From positions 1 through 13,012 of the forward strand of contig JAOZUU010000024.1 of the NCBI GenBank assembly GCA_029938515.1: DNA of 13,012 nt, in the 5' to 3' direction. Numbering within the stretch: position 1 is the first letter of the stretch; each line of letters begins with the position of its first letter. The DNA is from Desulfobacterales bacterium (GTDB lineage: Bacteria; Desulfobacterota; Desulfobacteria; Desulfobacterales; QNYZ01). Positions 1-6,168 of this stretch are shown here, piece by piece. A program made the position numbers and the translations under genes. Below the pieces are notes generated by a model, which ran no database searches, was not told the origin of the DNA, and saw only the letters and a list, made by a program, of their open reading frames with translations.

Positions 1-1049
1 GCCATATCATTCTTGTCGATGGCCTTGAGATAGGCCTCCTCGGCATCGACGACGTGCTCCTTGACCAGCCGCACCAGATCGTCGTTGATTAGCTGCATTC
101 CGAGTCGTTTGCCGGTCTGGATGGCGGTGGGGATCTGGTGGGTCTTGCCGTTGCGAATGTTGGCGGCCACACCATGGGTCACGACCATGATCTCCAGTGC
201 CGCCACCCGGCCCTTGCCGTCCGCACGTTTGCACAGGGTCTGACAGATGACACTCTTCAGTGATGCCGCCAGCATGGTGCGAACCTGATCCTGTTGCTCG
301 TGGGGAAACTGATCGATGATGCGATCGATAGTCGTGGCGGCGGTGGAGGTGTGCAGCGTACCCAGAACCAGATGACCGGTTTCGGCGGTCTCGATAGCGA
401 TCTCGGTGGTTTCGAGATCACGCATCTCCCCTACCATCACGATGTCGGGATCTTCCCGGAGAGCTGCTCGCAGAGCCCTCGCGAAGCTCTCGGCGTGCTC
501 CTTGATTTCGCGTTGGCTGACACGGCATTGGTTGTCCTGATGCACGAACTCGATGGGATCCTCGATGGTGATGATGTGATCCCGGCGGTTCTTGTTGATA
601 TAGTCCACCATGGCCGCCAGGGTGGTCGACTTGCCGCACCCGGTCGGACCGGTCACCAACACCAATCCCTTGTTCAGCATGCAGAACTGGCTCAGGATCT
701 GCGGTAGTTTGAGCTCTTCGAAGGTAAGGATCTTGCCGGGGATGTGACGGAGTACTGCACCGGTCCCCAGGTGATTGCGAAAGACGTTGACCCGAAACCG
801 ACCCAGGCTGTCGACGGCGTAAGCGAAGTCGGTATCGAACCGCTGCTGCAGCTCCTCCTTGGATCGGTCCGGCATGATCTCGGCGACCAGACGATCCATC
901 TCCTCCCCACCCAGGACTTCGGTCTGCTCCTCCTGAAGCGGCATCATGGTTCCGTGCACTCGCATCATGGATCGGTTATTTCCAGCCAGATGCAGGTCCG
1001 AGGCTCCCATCGTCACCGCGTACTTGAGAAATTTGTCGATTGCTGCCAT
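1..1049 (-). CDS. pilT: PilT-type type IV pilus retraction ATPase (3' end off window)
   Basis: Hexameric cytoplasmic ATPase that depolymerises type IV pili for twitching motility. The frame stays open from an ATG at 1047-1049 to the left edge, giving 349 residues without a stop; the C-terminus lies outside the window. An N-terminal PilT domain (SDLHL at 17-21) precedes the ATPase core. The core shows Walker A GPTGCGKS (134-141), an Asp box around IEDPIEF (162-168), Walker B plus GEMRDLET (207-214), and a His box TGHLVLGTLHT (224-234). The C-terminal region where PilT proteins carry AIRNLIRE reads VAANIRNGKTHQI here, still recognisable. The start is backed by AGGAG at 1059-1063. GEMRDLET and the His-box form favour PilT over PilU, but pilU-like duplicates cannot be excluded. 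It follows the cNMP-binding-like gene on the same strand, separated by a long inverted repeat. Confidence 0.93.
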   Translation of the reverse strand, partial: MAAIDKFLKYAVTMGASDLHLAGNNRSMMRVHGTMMPLQEEQTEVLGGEEMDRLVAEIMPDRSKEELQQRFDTDFAYAVDSLGRFRVNVFRNHLGTGAVLRHIPGKILTFEELKLPQILSQFCMLNKGLVLVTGPTGCGKSTTLAAMVDYINKNRRDHIITIEDPIEFVHQDNQCRVSQREIKEHAESFARALRAALREDPDIVMVGEMRDLETTEIAIETAETGHLVLGTLHTSTAATTIDRIIDQFPHEQQDQVRTMLAASLKSVICQTLCKRADGKGRVAALEIMVVTHGVAANIRNGKTHQIPTAIQTGKRLGMQLINDDLVRLVKEHVVDAEEAYLKAIDKNDM

Positions 1050-1058
1050 GGCTTGGGG

Positions 1059-1063
1059 CTCCT
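1059..1063 (-). promoter_or_regulatory. Shine-Dalgarno of pilT
   Basis: AGGAG on the minus strand, about 9 nt before the pilT ATG. It lies 2 nt beyond the RBS-proximal arm of the inverted repeat at 1066-1143, so folding of that repeat could affect ribosome access. Confidence 0.7.
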
Positions 1064-1065
1064 AT

Positions 1066-1143
1066 TGTCTCGTCAACTATGAAATGTCGTAAGATTGCAC
1101 AGTAATTTTTTAATTCCTGCGGCGTTTCATCGTTGACGAGACA
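1066..1143 (-). repeat. Long inverted repeat filling the pilT leader
   Basis: TGTCTCGTCAAC (1066-1077) is perfectly complementary to GTTGACGAGACA (1132-1143). Pairing extends inward to 1089/1120 with only three imperfect positions (1078/1131, 1085/1124 and 1087/1122), giving arms of about 24 nt around a 30-nt AT-rich loop. The outer end starts right after the upstream TAA stop and the inner end stops 2 nt before the pilT Shine-Dalgarno. There is no clean U-run after the stem on the minus strand, so it is not a textbook intrinsic terminator. An mRNA processing or stabilising hairpin, a translation-control hairpin, or an operator are all possible. Confidence 0.7.
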
Positions 1144-1848
1144 TTAAAAGGTGGGTGTGTCTTTCCGGTCTTTCACATCGTCCCGCTCGACCGAGACCCG
1201 TACCACCGCGTGGTAGGGAATCACATAAATCCGATGGTCCTGACTTTTGAGATAGAGCTCATGTCCAGCGGCGCTGGCTTCGAACTTGAGGAGAGTGCCG
1301 GCCAGGGGCTCTCCACGGGTGGTCTCCACCGTTACCTCGATGCGCTCGGTCATGATCCGCTCCAGGTTTAGGCTGGTCAACCCGGTCACCTCGAGATTCC
1401 AGGCTACGGTGGCTTCGTATTGTTCGGTCAGCATCCGTACTCTTTGACCCAGAGTCTTGCCGAGACCTTCGAGTACCTTGATTCCCATCTCGGGCCTGTC
1501 CGCGAACAGCCGATCGAGGCTCGCACGCTCCATCACCAACGCTTTGGTTCTCTCCAGGGCTCGCGCGTTGTCTATCCGATCGCCCTGATCGAGGATCGAC
1601 AGTAGACCAAAGACCCCACCGGCGCGTACCGTCATGAATAGCTTGTCGACACCGCTGACGATGCTAAAAATCTCGACGGCACCGGCCAGCACGGCAAACA
1701 TGGATCCGCCTGGATCTCCCGGGATGTAGATCTCTTCTCCCGCCTGCCATTCCATTGCTTTCGTCAGCTCGCTCACGGCGGCAAGCTCCGCCGGTGAAAG
1801 GGCTTCAAAGAGTGAAACTGTGGTCAGATCCTGCGGACTGTCGGTCAT
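1144..1848 (-). CDS. Cyclic-nucleotide-binding-like protein with C-terminal Sm/Hfq-like domain
   Basis: Protein of 234 aa. Residues about 13-130 resemble a CAP/PKA-type cyclic nucleotide-binding beta-barrel (FEALSPAELAAVSE, then GDPGGSMFAVLAGAVEIF, then RAGGVFGLLSILDQGDR). The usual phosphate-binding-cassette glutamate (FGE) is replaced by leucine (FGLL, 80-83), so ligand binding is uncertain. A helical stretch (about 130-155) leads to a C-terminal region (about 168-220) with the strand pattern and the VIPYHAVVRVSV ending of an Sm/Hfq-like barrel. There is no recognisable winged-helix DNA-binding domain. The start is set at the ATG at 1848, which has GAGAGG 6 nt upstream; the frame stays open 49 codons further but that extension is AT-rich and unlike the protein. 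Its position before pilT suggests a role in pilus or surface behaviour, which is inference only. Confidence 0.8.
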   Translation of the reverse strand: MTDSPQDLTTVSLFEALSPAELAAVSELTKAMEWQAGEEIYIPGDPGGSMFAVLAGAVEIFSIVSGVDKLFMTVRAGGVFGLLSILDQGDRIDNARALERTKALVMERASLDRLFADRPEMGIKVLEGLGKTLGQRVRMLTEQYEATVAWNLEVTGLTSLNLERIMTERIEVTVETTRGEPLAGTLLKFEASAAGHELYLKSQDHRIYVIPYHAVVRVSVERDDVKDRKDTPTF

Positions 1849-2003
1849 GCTTACCTCTCGTCTTGGATCTTGGATTAAAATTCGTTTTTTAGAACATATC
1901 AAGCAGAAAACTATGGTTGTATGCCCACTGGGGATGAGCAACAATATATTGTGCCGCCTCTGGTGCGATAGCAAAATCCCACCGGCTTTATACAATTGGA
2001 ATT

Positions 2004-2032
2004 CAAATACTGAATGAAGATTGTATTGTCAA
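2004..2032 (-). promoter_or_regulatory. Possible sigma70-like promoter for the cNMP-like gene
   Basis: Minus strand reads TTGACA (2027-2032), 17-bp spacer, TATTTG (2004-2009). The -35 is perfect and the -10 is weak (TAT plus poor downstream bases). It would give a leader of about 150 nt containing the 12-bp palindrome at 1941-1952. Confidence 0.4.
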
Positions 2033-2143
2033 GACGGAATTAAGCGATAACTTGGATGAAAATATTTTGATATGTCTCCCCAGTTTTGGATAGGTTTACA
2101 AATGGATTACGATATTGATATTTCAGCGCATCTTTTCCCATTC

Positions 2144-2179
2144 AATCCGCCTGCGGCGGGTTCGATGTTCATTTTTTTT
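2144..2179 (+). terminator. Terminator-like hairpin with downstream T8 tract
   Basis: AATCCGCC (2144-2151) pairs with GGCGGGTT (2155-2162) around a 3-nt loop, including one G-U pair. A run of eight T (2172-2179) starts 9 nt later, further away than usual for an intrinsic terminator. No plus-strand gene ends just upstream, so it may be a relic of a lost gene or a boundary element. Confidence 0.3.
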
Positions 2180-2198
2180 CAATCCCTCTTGAAAAAAA
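2173..2198. repeat. A/T-rich 10-bp perfect inverted repeat
   Basis: TTTTTTTCAA (2173-2182) and TTGAAAAAAA (2189-2198) flank a 6-nt TCCCTC loop. The low GC content of the stem makes a strong RNA terminator unlikely. It could form a cruciform or bent-DNA element, and its right arm overlaps the candidate -35 TTGAAA. Confidence 0.6.
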
Positions 2199-2217
2199 CA
2201 ACTCATAACTGTGTCAT
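2189..2217 (+). promoter_or_regulatory. Possible promoter for the DUF1538/P-II operon
   Basis: TTGAAA (2189-2194), 17-bp spacer, TGTCAT (2212-2217). Both boxes match consensus only partly. It would leave a leader of about 170 nt containing the 9-bp hairpin at 2244-2265. Confidence 0.3.
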
Positions 2218-2243
2218 TCTTCTTGTGACGTTCGGTATTTATG

Positions 2244-2265
2244 CGATACAGATGATTCTGTATCG
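2244..2265. repeat. 9-bp perfect hairpin/operator-like palindrome
   Basis: CGATACAGA (2244-2252), loop TGAT, TCTGTATCG (2257-2265). Lying between the possible promoter and the first DUF1538 gene, it could be an operator for a dimeric regulator or a leader RNA hairpin. There is no T-run after it, so it is not a terminator. Confidence 0.65.
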
Positions 2266-2393
2266 TAACAATAAAGGTGAACCTCGGCTCATTACAATAT
2301 CGTAAAAAATGACAGTCCCTACCATTTTTCACATCGCCATGGATGGGACTTTTTACGACGCCATCAAACAACAATCAGCCGTGAAAGTGGTCT

Positions 2394-3146
2394 ATGCACT
2401 CCGGATTGTTCCCCAACCTAATGAAAGCCTTAGGCGGTGCCCTGCTTGGCGCATGCCGTGATTTGGCACCCATTGTCATCGTCATTGCCATATTCCAGAT
2501 TCTGATCTTGCGCCAACCTTTCCCGGAACTTGTTTCGGTCCTGGCCGGATTGGGTTTGGTTATTGTCGGTTTAGCCCTTTTTGTCGTTGGTTTAGACATC
2601 GGCCTGTTTCCCCTTGGCGAAACGTTGGCTGAAGAATTCGCGCGCAAGGGCAGCCTTTTCTGGTTGTTGTTGTTCGCTTTTGCCTTGGGTTTCGGTACAA
2701 CCGTCGCCGAACCGGCCCTTATTGCCGTGACCCGGGAAGGAGCCCGAGCTGCGGCGGAAGCCGGCCTTATCGATAATATTCCCGCCGCTATACAACGATA
2801 TGCCCTCCATGTCCGCTTGACCGTGGCGTTATCTGTCGGTGTCGCAATCGTTATAGGCGTGTTGAGAATACTTCGGGGATGGTCGTTGCCGATTCTAATC
2901 GTGGGCGGCTATATTCTTGTCATGGTAATGACTTTGTTCGCGCCGAAAGAGATCGTGGGATTGGCTTATGATTTAGGTGGGGTTACAACCTCAACCGTCA
3001 CCGTACCTCTGGTAACGGCCGTGGGGGTAGGACTGGCCCGTACGATACGCGGAAGGGACCCTTTGACGGACGGCTTCGGCTTGATCGCCCTGGCATCCCT
3101 TGCCCCGATGATTTTTGTCATGGTTTTCGGATTGTTCGTACATTAG
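2394..3146 (+). CDS. DUF1538 family integral membrane protein (first copy)
   Basis: Protein of 250 aa with about six to seven hydrophobic segments (roughly 24-40, 46-71, 87-112, 140-160, 163-182, 202-215, 228-249). Two glycine/threonine-rich motifs recur in the neighbouring gene: GFGTTVAEPALIAV (99-112) and LGGVTTSTVTVPL (194-206), followed by GRDPLTDGFGLI (220-231). I assign it to DUF1538 from these motifs and from the following P-II gene, a pairing I recall for this family. Function is unknown; repeated half-units of this kind suggest a transporter or channel. The chosen ATG has no strong Shine-Dalgarno, and an in-frame ATG at 2421 (M10) is an alternative start. The stop is 7 bp before the next gene, so the two are probably co-translated. 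Confidence 0.85.
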   Translation: MHSGLFPNLMKALGGALLGACRDLAPIVIVIAIFQILILRQPFPELVSVLAGLGLVIVGLALFVVGLDIGLFPLGETLAEEFARKGSLFWLLLFAFALGFGTTVAEPALIAVTREGARAAAEAGLIDNIPAAIQRYALHVRLTVALSVGVAIVIGVLRILRGWSLPILIVGGYILVMVMTLFAPKEIVGLAYDLGGVTTSTVTVPLVTAVGVGLARTIRGRDPLTDGFGLIALASLAPMIFVMVFGLFVH

Positions 3147-3153
3147 GAGATAT

Positions 3154-3912
3154 ATGGAACTATTTATTGACCCCATCAAGTTGTTACTGGCCACGGCCAA
3201 AGACGTCTTGCCGGTTCTTGGGCTGCTTGTGTTGTTCCAAATGGTGATATTGAAAAGACCTCTCCCTAGACCAGGTAGAATTATTTTCGGGTTTTGTCTG
3301 GTGCTTGTGGGTATGGCCTGTTTTTTGGGAGGTCTGGATCTGGCCCTTTTCCCTGTGGGCAGGACCATGGCGCTGCAACTGGTCGAGGGTGCCCAAAGCG
3401 GCGGCAAGGCGGTCTGGACCGCCTACGGATGGATATACCTGTTTGCCTTTTTGATCGGGTTTTCCACCACCATAGCCGAACCATCGCTTATCGCCGTCGC
3501 CTACAAGGCGGAAGAGGCTTCCCGCAAAGCAGTATCATCCCTGGGGTTGCGGATAGCGGTTGCCATCGGTGTTGCTGTCGGCATCACCCTCGGTACGTTT
3601 CGAATTGTTACCGGAACGCCGATTTATATATACATTTTGGTTGGTTATATCGTCGTGGCCATCCAAACCTTTTTTGCGCCGCGGATGATCATCCCGCTGG
3701 CCTATGATTCCGGCGGGGTGACCACTTCTACGGTTACCGTGCCTCTGGTTGCGGCTCTCGGTTTGGGATTGGCGTCCAATGTTCCGGGCCGAAGTCCCGT
3801 GCTGGATGGATTCGGACTGATTGCATTTGCCAGCTTGTTCCCGATCATCAGTGTCCTGGGGTACGCCCAACTGGCCCAATGGGTGGTGCGGCGGCGAAAC
3901 AGGAATAAATGA
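3154..3912 (+). CDS. DUF1538 family integral membrane protein (second copy)
   Basis: Protein of 252 aa, clearly paralogous to the preceding gene over its whole length. It shares GFSTTIAEPSLIAV (102-115), SGGVTTSTVTVPL (186-198) and GRSPVLDGFGLI (212-223) at equivalent positions. It has a similar set of hydrophobic segments and a basic C-terminal tail (VVRRRNRNK) that is probably cytoplasmic. The start at 3154 is set by TAGGAGA about 4 nt upstream and alignment with the paralogue; a 13-codon upstream extension overlapping the first gene is less likely. Some DUF1538 proteins carry two such units in one chain; here the halves are separate genes, which suggests a heterodimer. Substrate unknown. 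Confidence 0.86.
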   Translation: MELFIDPIKLLLATAKDVLPVLGLLVLFQMVILKRPLPRPGRIIFGFCLVLVGMACFLGGLDLALFPVGRTMALQLVEGAQSGGKAVWTAYGWIYLFAFLIGFSTTIAEPSLIAVAYKAEEASRKAVSSLGLRIAVAIGVAVGITLGTFRIVTGTPIYIYILVGYIVVAIQTFFAPRMIIPLAYDSGGVTTSTVTVPLVAALGLGLASNVPGRSPVLDGFGLIAFASLFPIISVLGYAQLAQWVVRRRNRNK

Positions 3913-3980
3913 CATGCGCCACCTTGTCGCAAAAGCAATTGTATGTTTGCCGCGAATCGGACAAAGGAGAAAAAAATAAA

Positions 3981-4307
3981 ATGGCACATAAATGCATTAT
4001 TGCAATGGTAAAGCCGAACCTGACCGACCAGGTCGTCAATTCGGCAAAAAAGGCCGGTGCTACCGGTGCGACCATCATACCGGCCTCCGGAACGGGTGCC
4101 GGCGAGGCGAAAACTTTTTTTGGACTCAGCCTGGACATACGTACGGAACTGGTTCTTGTCCTGGTGAACGAGGCCATGGTTGAGCCGATCCTTTCCGCCA
4201 TCAAAGAGGCCGGGCGATTCAGCGAACCCGGCACAGGTATTGCGATGGTGCTGCCGGTGGAACAGACGGCCGGTATGGAAAGCCAAATGTCGAGGACCAA
4301 ACCGTGA
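3981..4307 (+). CDS. P-II-like signalling protein linked to DUF1538
   Basis: Protein of 108 aa with the ferredoxin-like P-II start (KCIIAMVKPNLTDQVVNSAKKAGATGATI) and the strand order expected of the trimeric GlnB superfamily. The region replacing the T-loop (about 36-55, GTGAGEAKTFFGLSLDIRTE) is shorter than in GlnB/GlnK and lacks the uridylylated tyrosine. The B-loop region reads EAGRFSEPGTGIAMVLPVEQ instead of the usual TGKIGDGKIFV. It is therefore P-II-like rather than a nitrogen-regulatory GlnB. Its likely partners are the two adjacent membrane proteins, as with GlnK/AmtB or SbtB/SbtA; this is inference. The start at 3981 fits the family and has AAGGAG at 3964-3969. An in-frame ATG at 3909 overlaps the previous stop as ATGA but would add 24 atypical residues. 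Confidence 0.85.
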   Translation: MAHKCIIAMVKPNLTDQVVNSAKKAGATGATIIPASGTGAGEAKTFFGLSLDIRTELVLVLVNEAMVEPILSAIKEAGRFSEPGTGIAMVLPVEQTAGMESQMSRTKP

Positions 4308-4363
4308 TGAGTTGAAGCCATAGGAATCAACATGTCATTTAACTGGATTATGCTCACATAAAA

Positions 4364-4380
4364 CAGATTGCGGTAATCTG
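4364..4380 (+). terminator. Weak terminator-like hairpin after the P-II gene
   Basis: CAGATT (4364-4369), 5-nt loop, AATCTG (4375-4380), followed by AATTTT. It is the only stem visible in the 117-bp convergent gap between the P-II gene and the CoA-transferase remnant. The stem is short and low in GC, so it would be a weak terminator at best. Confidence 0.35.
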
Positions 4381-4424
4381 AATTTTCTGCCATATCCACT
4401 TCCAAAAATCAACCTCTTATCATT

Positions 4425-5018
4425 TCATTTAGAGTCACCGATATCAACTTCCGGTCGCCGGTAACGTCTGGCTTGAAAAGCAAGGAAAGCGTTCTGGCTG
4501 ATATTGATAAAGCCACCGGCGCCGGCAAAACGGGGGCCGAATTTACTCACATTGAGATTCCCTTCCTGATCGGCCTGGGCCAGGCCCAGAAAGGCAATAT
4601 CGAGACCACCTCCATCATAGAAATCGAATTGGGAAGGCGGGTCGATCAGCGCGTCGGTGTTGGTGGCGGCACCGAAATTTAACCCACCGGCCGGTAATCC
4701 ACTGATCATACCCGGCTGATCAGTCCCTCGTATCCCAGATGATTCAATCCTCGCTCGGCGCCGTCTCCCTGGCCGGCTGCATAAACAAGGGTCAGGTTCC
4801 GGGGACGATTATTTTTTTAAGAAGTATTGTTCCAGCTCAATGGCAATCTCTTCGGGAAATCCGGTCCCCACGAATCCACCCGTGGCCACGGTATCACCGT
4901 CACGAATCACGCGGATCGCTTCTACAGCGGTAACGATTTTTCCTTTCTTTGCCCGTTCCGGTGACAGCCCGGACAACATGGGATGTGCATGCATGGATGT
5001 CCGTTTCTCAGGACTCAT
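4425..5018 (-). pseudogene. Decayed acetate/3-ketoacid-type CoA-transferase
   Basis: Three pieces of one fused-subunit (YdiF-like, normally about 520 aa) CoA-transferase in different frames. Piece 1 (ATG at 5018, stop 4809-4811) carries the N-terminal motif RDGDTVATGGFVGTGFPEEI. It hits a stop in a run of seven A. Removing one A would continue in piece 2 with [20 protein letters not shown] as far as EGLISRV, ending at TGA 4706-4708. Piece 3 (4425-4709) resumes much later in the family with [52 protein letters not shown] and INISQNA, then degenerates and stops. Roughly 250-300 internal residues, including the catalytic glutamate, and the C-terminal end are missing. The ATG overlaps the dehydrogenase end by 11 bp, so it was the last gene of the operon. 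An assembly error could explain the single-base shift but hardly the deletion. Confidence 0.85.
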
Positions 5019-6168
5019 TGGAGTTTCCCCCCAGAATTGTTTTGGAAATAATCGTCTTTTCAATTTCCTTGGTCCCTTCGTAAATCTCCAGAATTTTGGC
5101 ATTCCGGTAAAGGCGTTGGACTTTGTACTCGTCGATATATCCGTAGCCGCCATGCATCTGAACCGCTTCGTCGGCGCATTCCACGGCAATTTTGGCCGAA
5201 TACCACTTGGCCATGGCCACCAGGGCATGGTCAATGTTGTCACGGTCGGCATTCCAGGCGGCCTCGTAGTATAGATTCCGGGCCGCCCGGATTTTCGTAG
5301 CCATTTCGGCGATTTTAAATTGGGTTACCTGAAAGGAGGCCAGCGACGCACCGAATTGTTTGCGCCCCTTGACATGTTGAATCGATTCTTCCAGGGCGGC
5401 ACGGGCCAGTCCCACGGCCTGGGCGGCGATATGAAGCCGGGTGCGATTGAAAAATGCCATTAATTCATAGAATCCCTCCCCTTCCTCGCCCACAAGGTTC
5501 GTTTGCGGAACCCGAATATCCTTTAAAACGATTTCCGCCGTGTTCGATGCTCGAATCCCCATTTTTCCCTTTATTTTAATGGCCTGATAGCCGGGTGTAT
5601 TGGTAGGTACGAGGATAAAACTATGTCGTTTATGCCGTGACGGGTTATCCGGGTCCGTTTGACAAAAAACCAGTAAAAAATCGGCCAGGTTGCCATTGGT
5701 GATGAACATTTTACTACCGTTGACCACATAGGTGCCTTCTTTCTTCACCGCCGTGGTCACCGCCTGGGTGACGTCACACCCGGCCTCCGGCTCGGTGATG
5801 GCCGTTCCCATGATTGCATCGCCGGTCACCAGCCGGGGCAGCCAGGTTTGCTTCTGCTCATCGGTGCCATATAACTGAATCAACTCAGCGCCGAATGTGG
5901 TCGACAGGACCTGGGCGGCCATGCCTGGTTCCACCGCCCAAAACTCCTCGTTGATCAGGCAATGTTCAAAAAACCCGTATCCGGCACCGTCGTACTTCTG
6001 CCCGATAAACACGCCTACGAATCCCAGCTCACAGGCTTTTTTCCAAATGGCCAGATCGAAGGTCTCTTCGCGGTCAAATTCCACGGCACGCTCGGGAAAC
6101 TCGCCTTTTGCAAATTTGCGCGCTGCCTGAATAATATCCTGCTGTTCCTTGGTTAGCATAAAATCCAT
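5008..6168 (-). CDS. Acyl-CoA dehydrogenase (FAD-dependent)
   Basis: Protein of 386 aa, the normal length for the short/medium-chain family. It introduces the alpha,beta double bond into an acyl-CoA and passes electrons to ETF. Visible motifs: ITEPEAGCD (124-132) and VVNGSKMFITNG (148-159) in the middle beta domain, GRKQFG (268-273), QMHGGYGY (337-344), and IYEGTKEI (362-369), whose E364 is in the usual catalytic-base position. The start at 6168 has GGAGG 6 nt upstream. It lies between the acyl-CoA ligase and the CoA-transferase remnant on the same strand, so it probably oxidises the CoA ester made by the ligase. Chain length or aromatic/branched preference cannot be read from the sequence. 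Confidence 0.95.
   Translation of the reverse strand: MDFMLTKEQQDIIQAARKFAKGEFPERAVEFDREETFDLAIWKKACELGFVGVFIGQKYDGAGYGFFEHCLINEEFWAVEPGMAAQVLSTTFGAELIQLYGTDEQKQTWLPRLVTGDAIMGTAITEPEAGCDVTQAVTTAVKKEGTYVVNGSKMFITNGNLADFLLVFCQTDPDNPSRHKRHSFILVPTNTPGYQAIKIKGKMGIRASNTAEIVLKDIRVPQTNLVGEEGEGFYELMAFFNRTRLHIAAQAVGLARAALEESIQHVKGRKQFGASLASFQVTQFKIAEMATKIRAARNLYYEAAWNADRDNIDHALVAMAKWYSAKIAVECADEAVQMHGGYGYIDEYKVQRLYRNAKILEIYEGTKEIEKTIISKTILGGNSNES

Larger units (their letters stand above)
1849..2393. other. AT-rich non-coding divergent intergenic region
   Basis: 545 bp between the minus-strand cNMP-like gene and the plus-strand DUF1538 operon. I see no convincing gene in it. It holds a possible minus-strand promoter (2004-2032), a perfect 12-bp palindrome ACAATATATTGT (1941-1952), a GC-rich hairpin followed by a T8 tract (2144-2179), an A/T inverted repeat (2173-2198), a 9-bp hairpin (2244-2265), and a possible dispersed-repeat fragment (about 2345-2365). 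Base composition differs sharply from the GC-richer left block. Confidence 0.75.

Noticed and set aside
966..985. Near-repeat CATGGATCGGTTAT-TCCAG also found at 11439-11458
   Set aside because: Nineteen of 20 bases match, but one copy is inside pilT codons and the other covers the livH start; no flanking similarity, so probably chance.
294..1082. Plus-strand and alternative minus-strand open frames in the first kilobase
   Set aside because: They are shadows of the minus-strand pilT frame, which carries all the family motifs and runs off the window edge.
1849..1995. 49-residue N-terminal extension of the cNMP-like protein
   Set aside because: AT-rich, atypical residues, no ribosome-binding site; the ATG at 1848 has a good one and fits the domain start.
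2072..2305. 77-codon plus-strand open frame
   Set aside because: No Shine-Dalgarno, runs through the hairpins and homopolymer tracts, and no recognisable protein pattern.
3909..3980. Longer P-II-like start overlapping the previous stop as ATGA
   Set aside because: Tempting as coupling, but the family begins at the 3981 ATG, which has its own AAGGAG.
4809..4820. Programmed frameshift at the A7 run in the CoA-transferase
   Set aside because: A slippery run could in principle allow it, but the gene is broken again by a large internal deletion and a truncated end, so there is no functional product to rescue.
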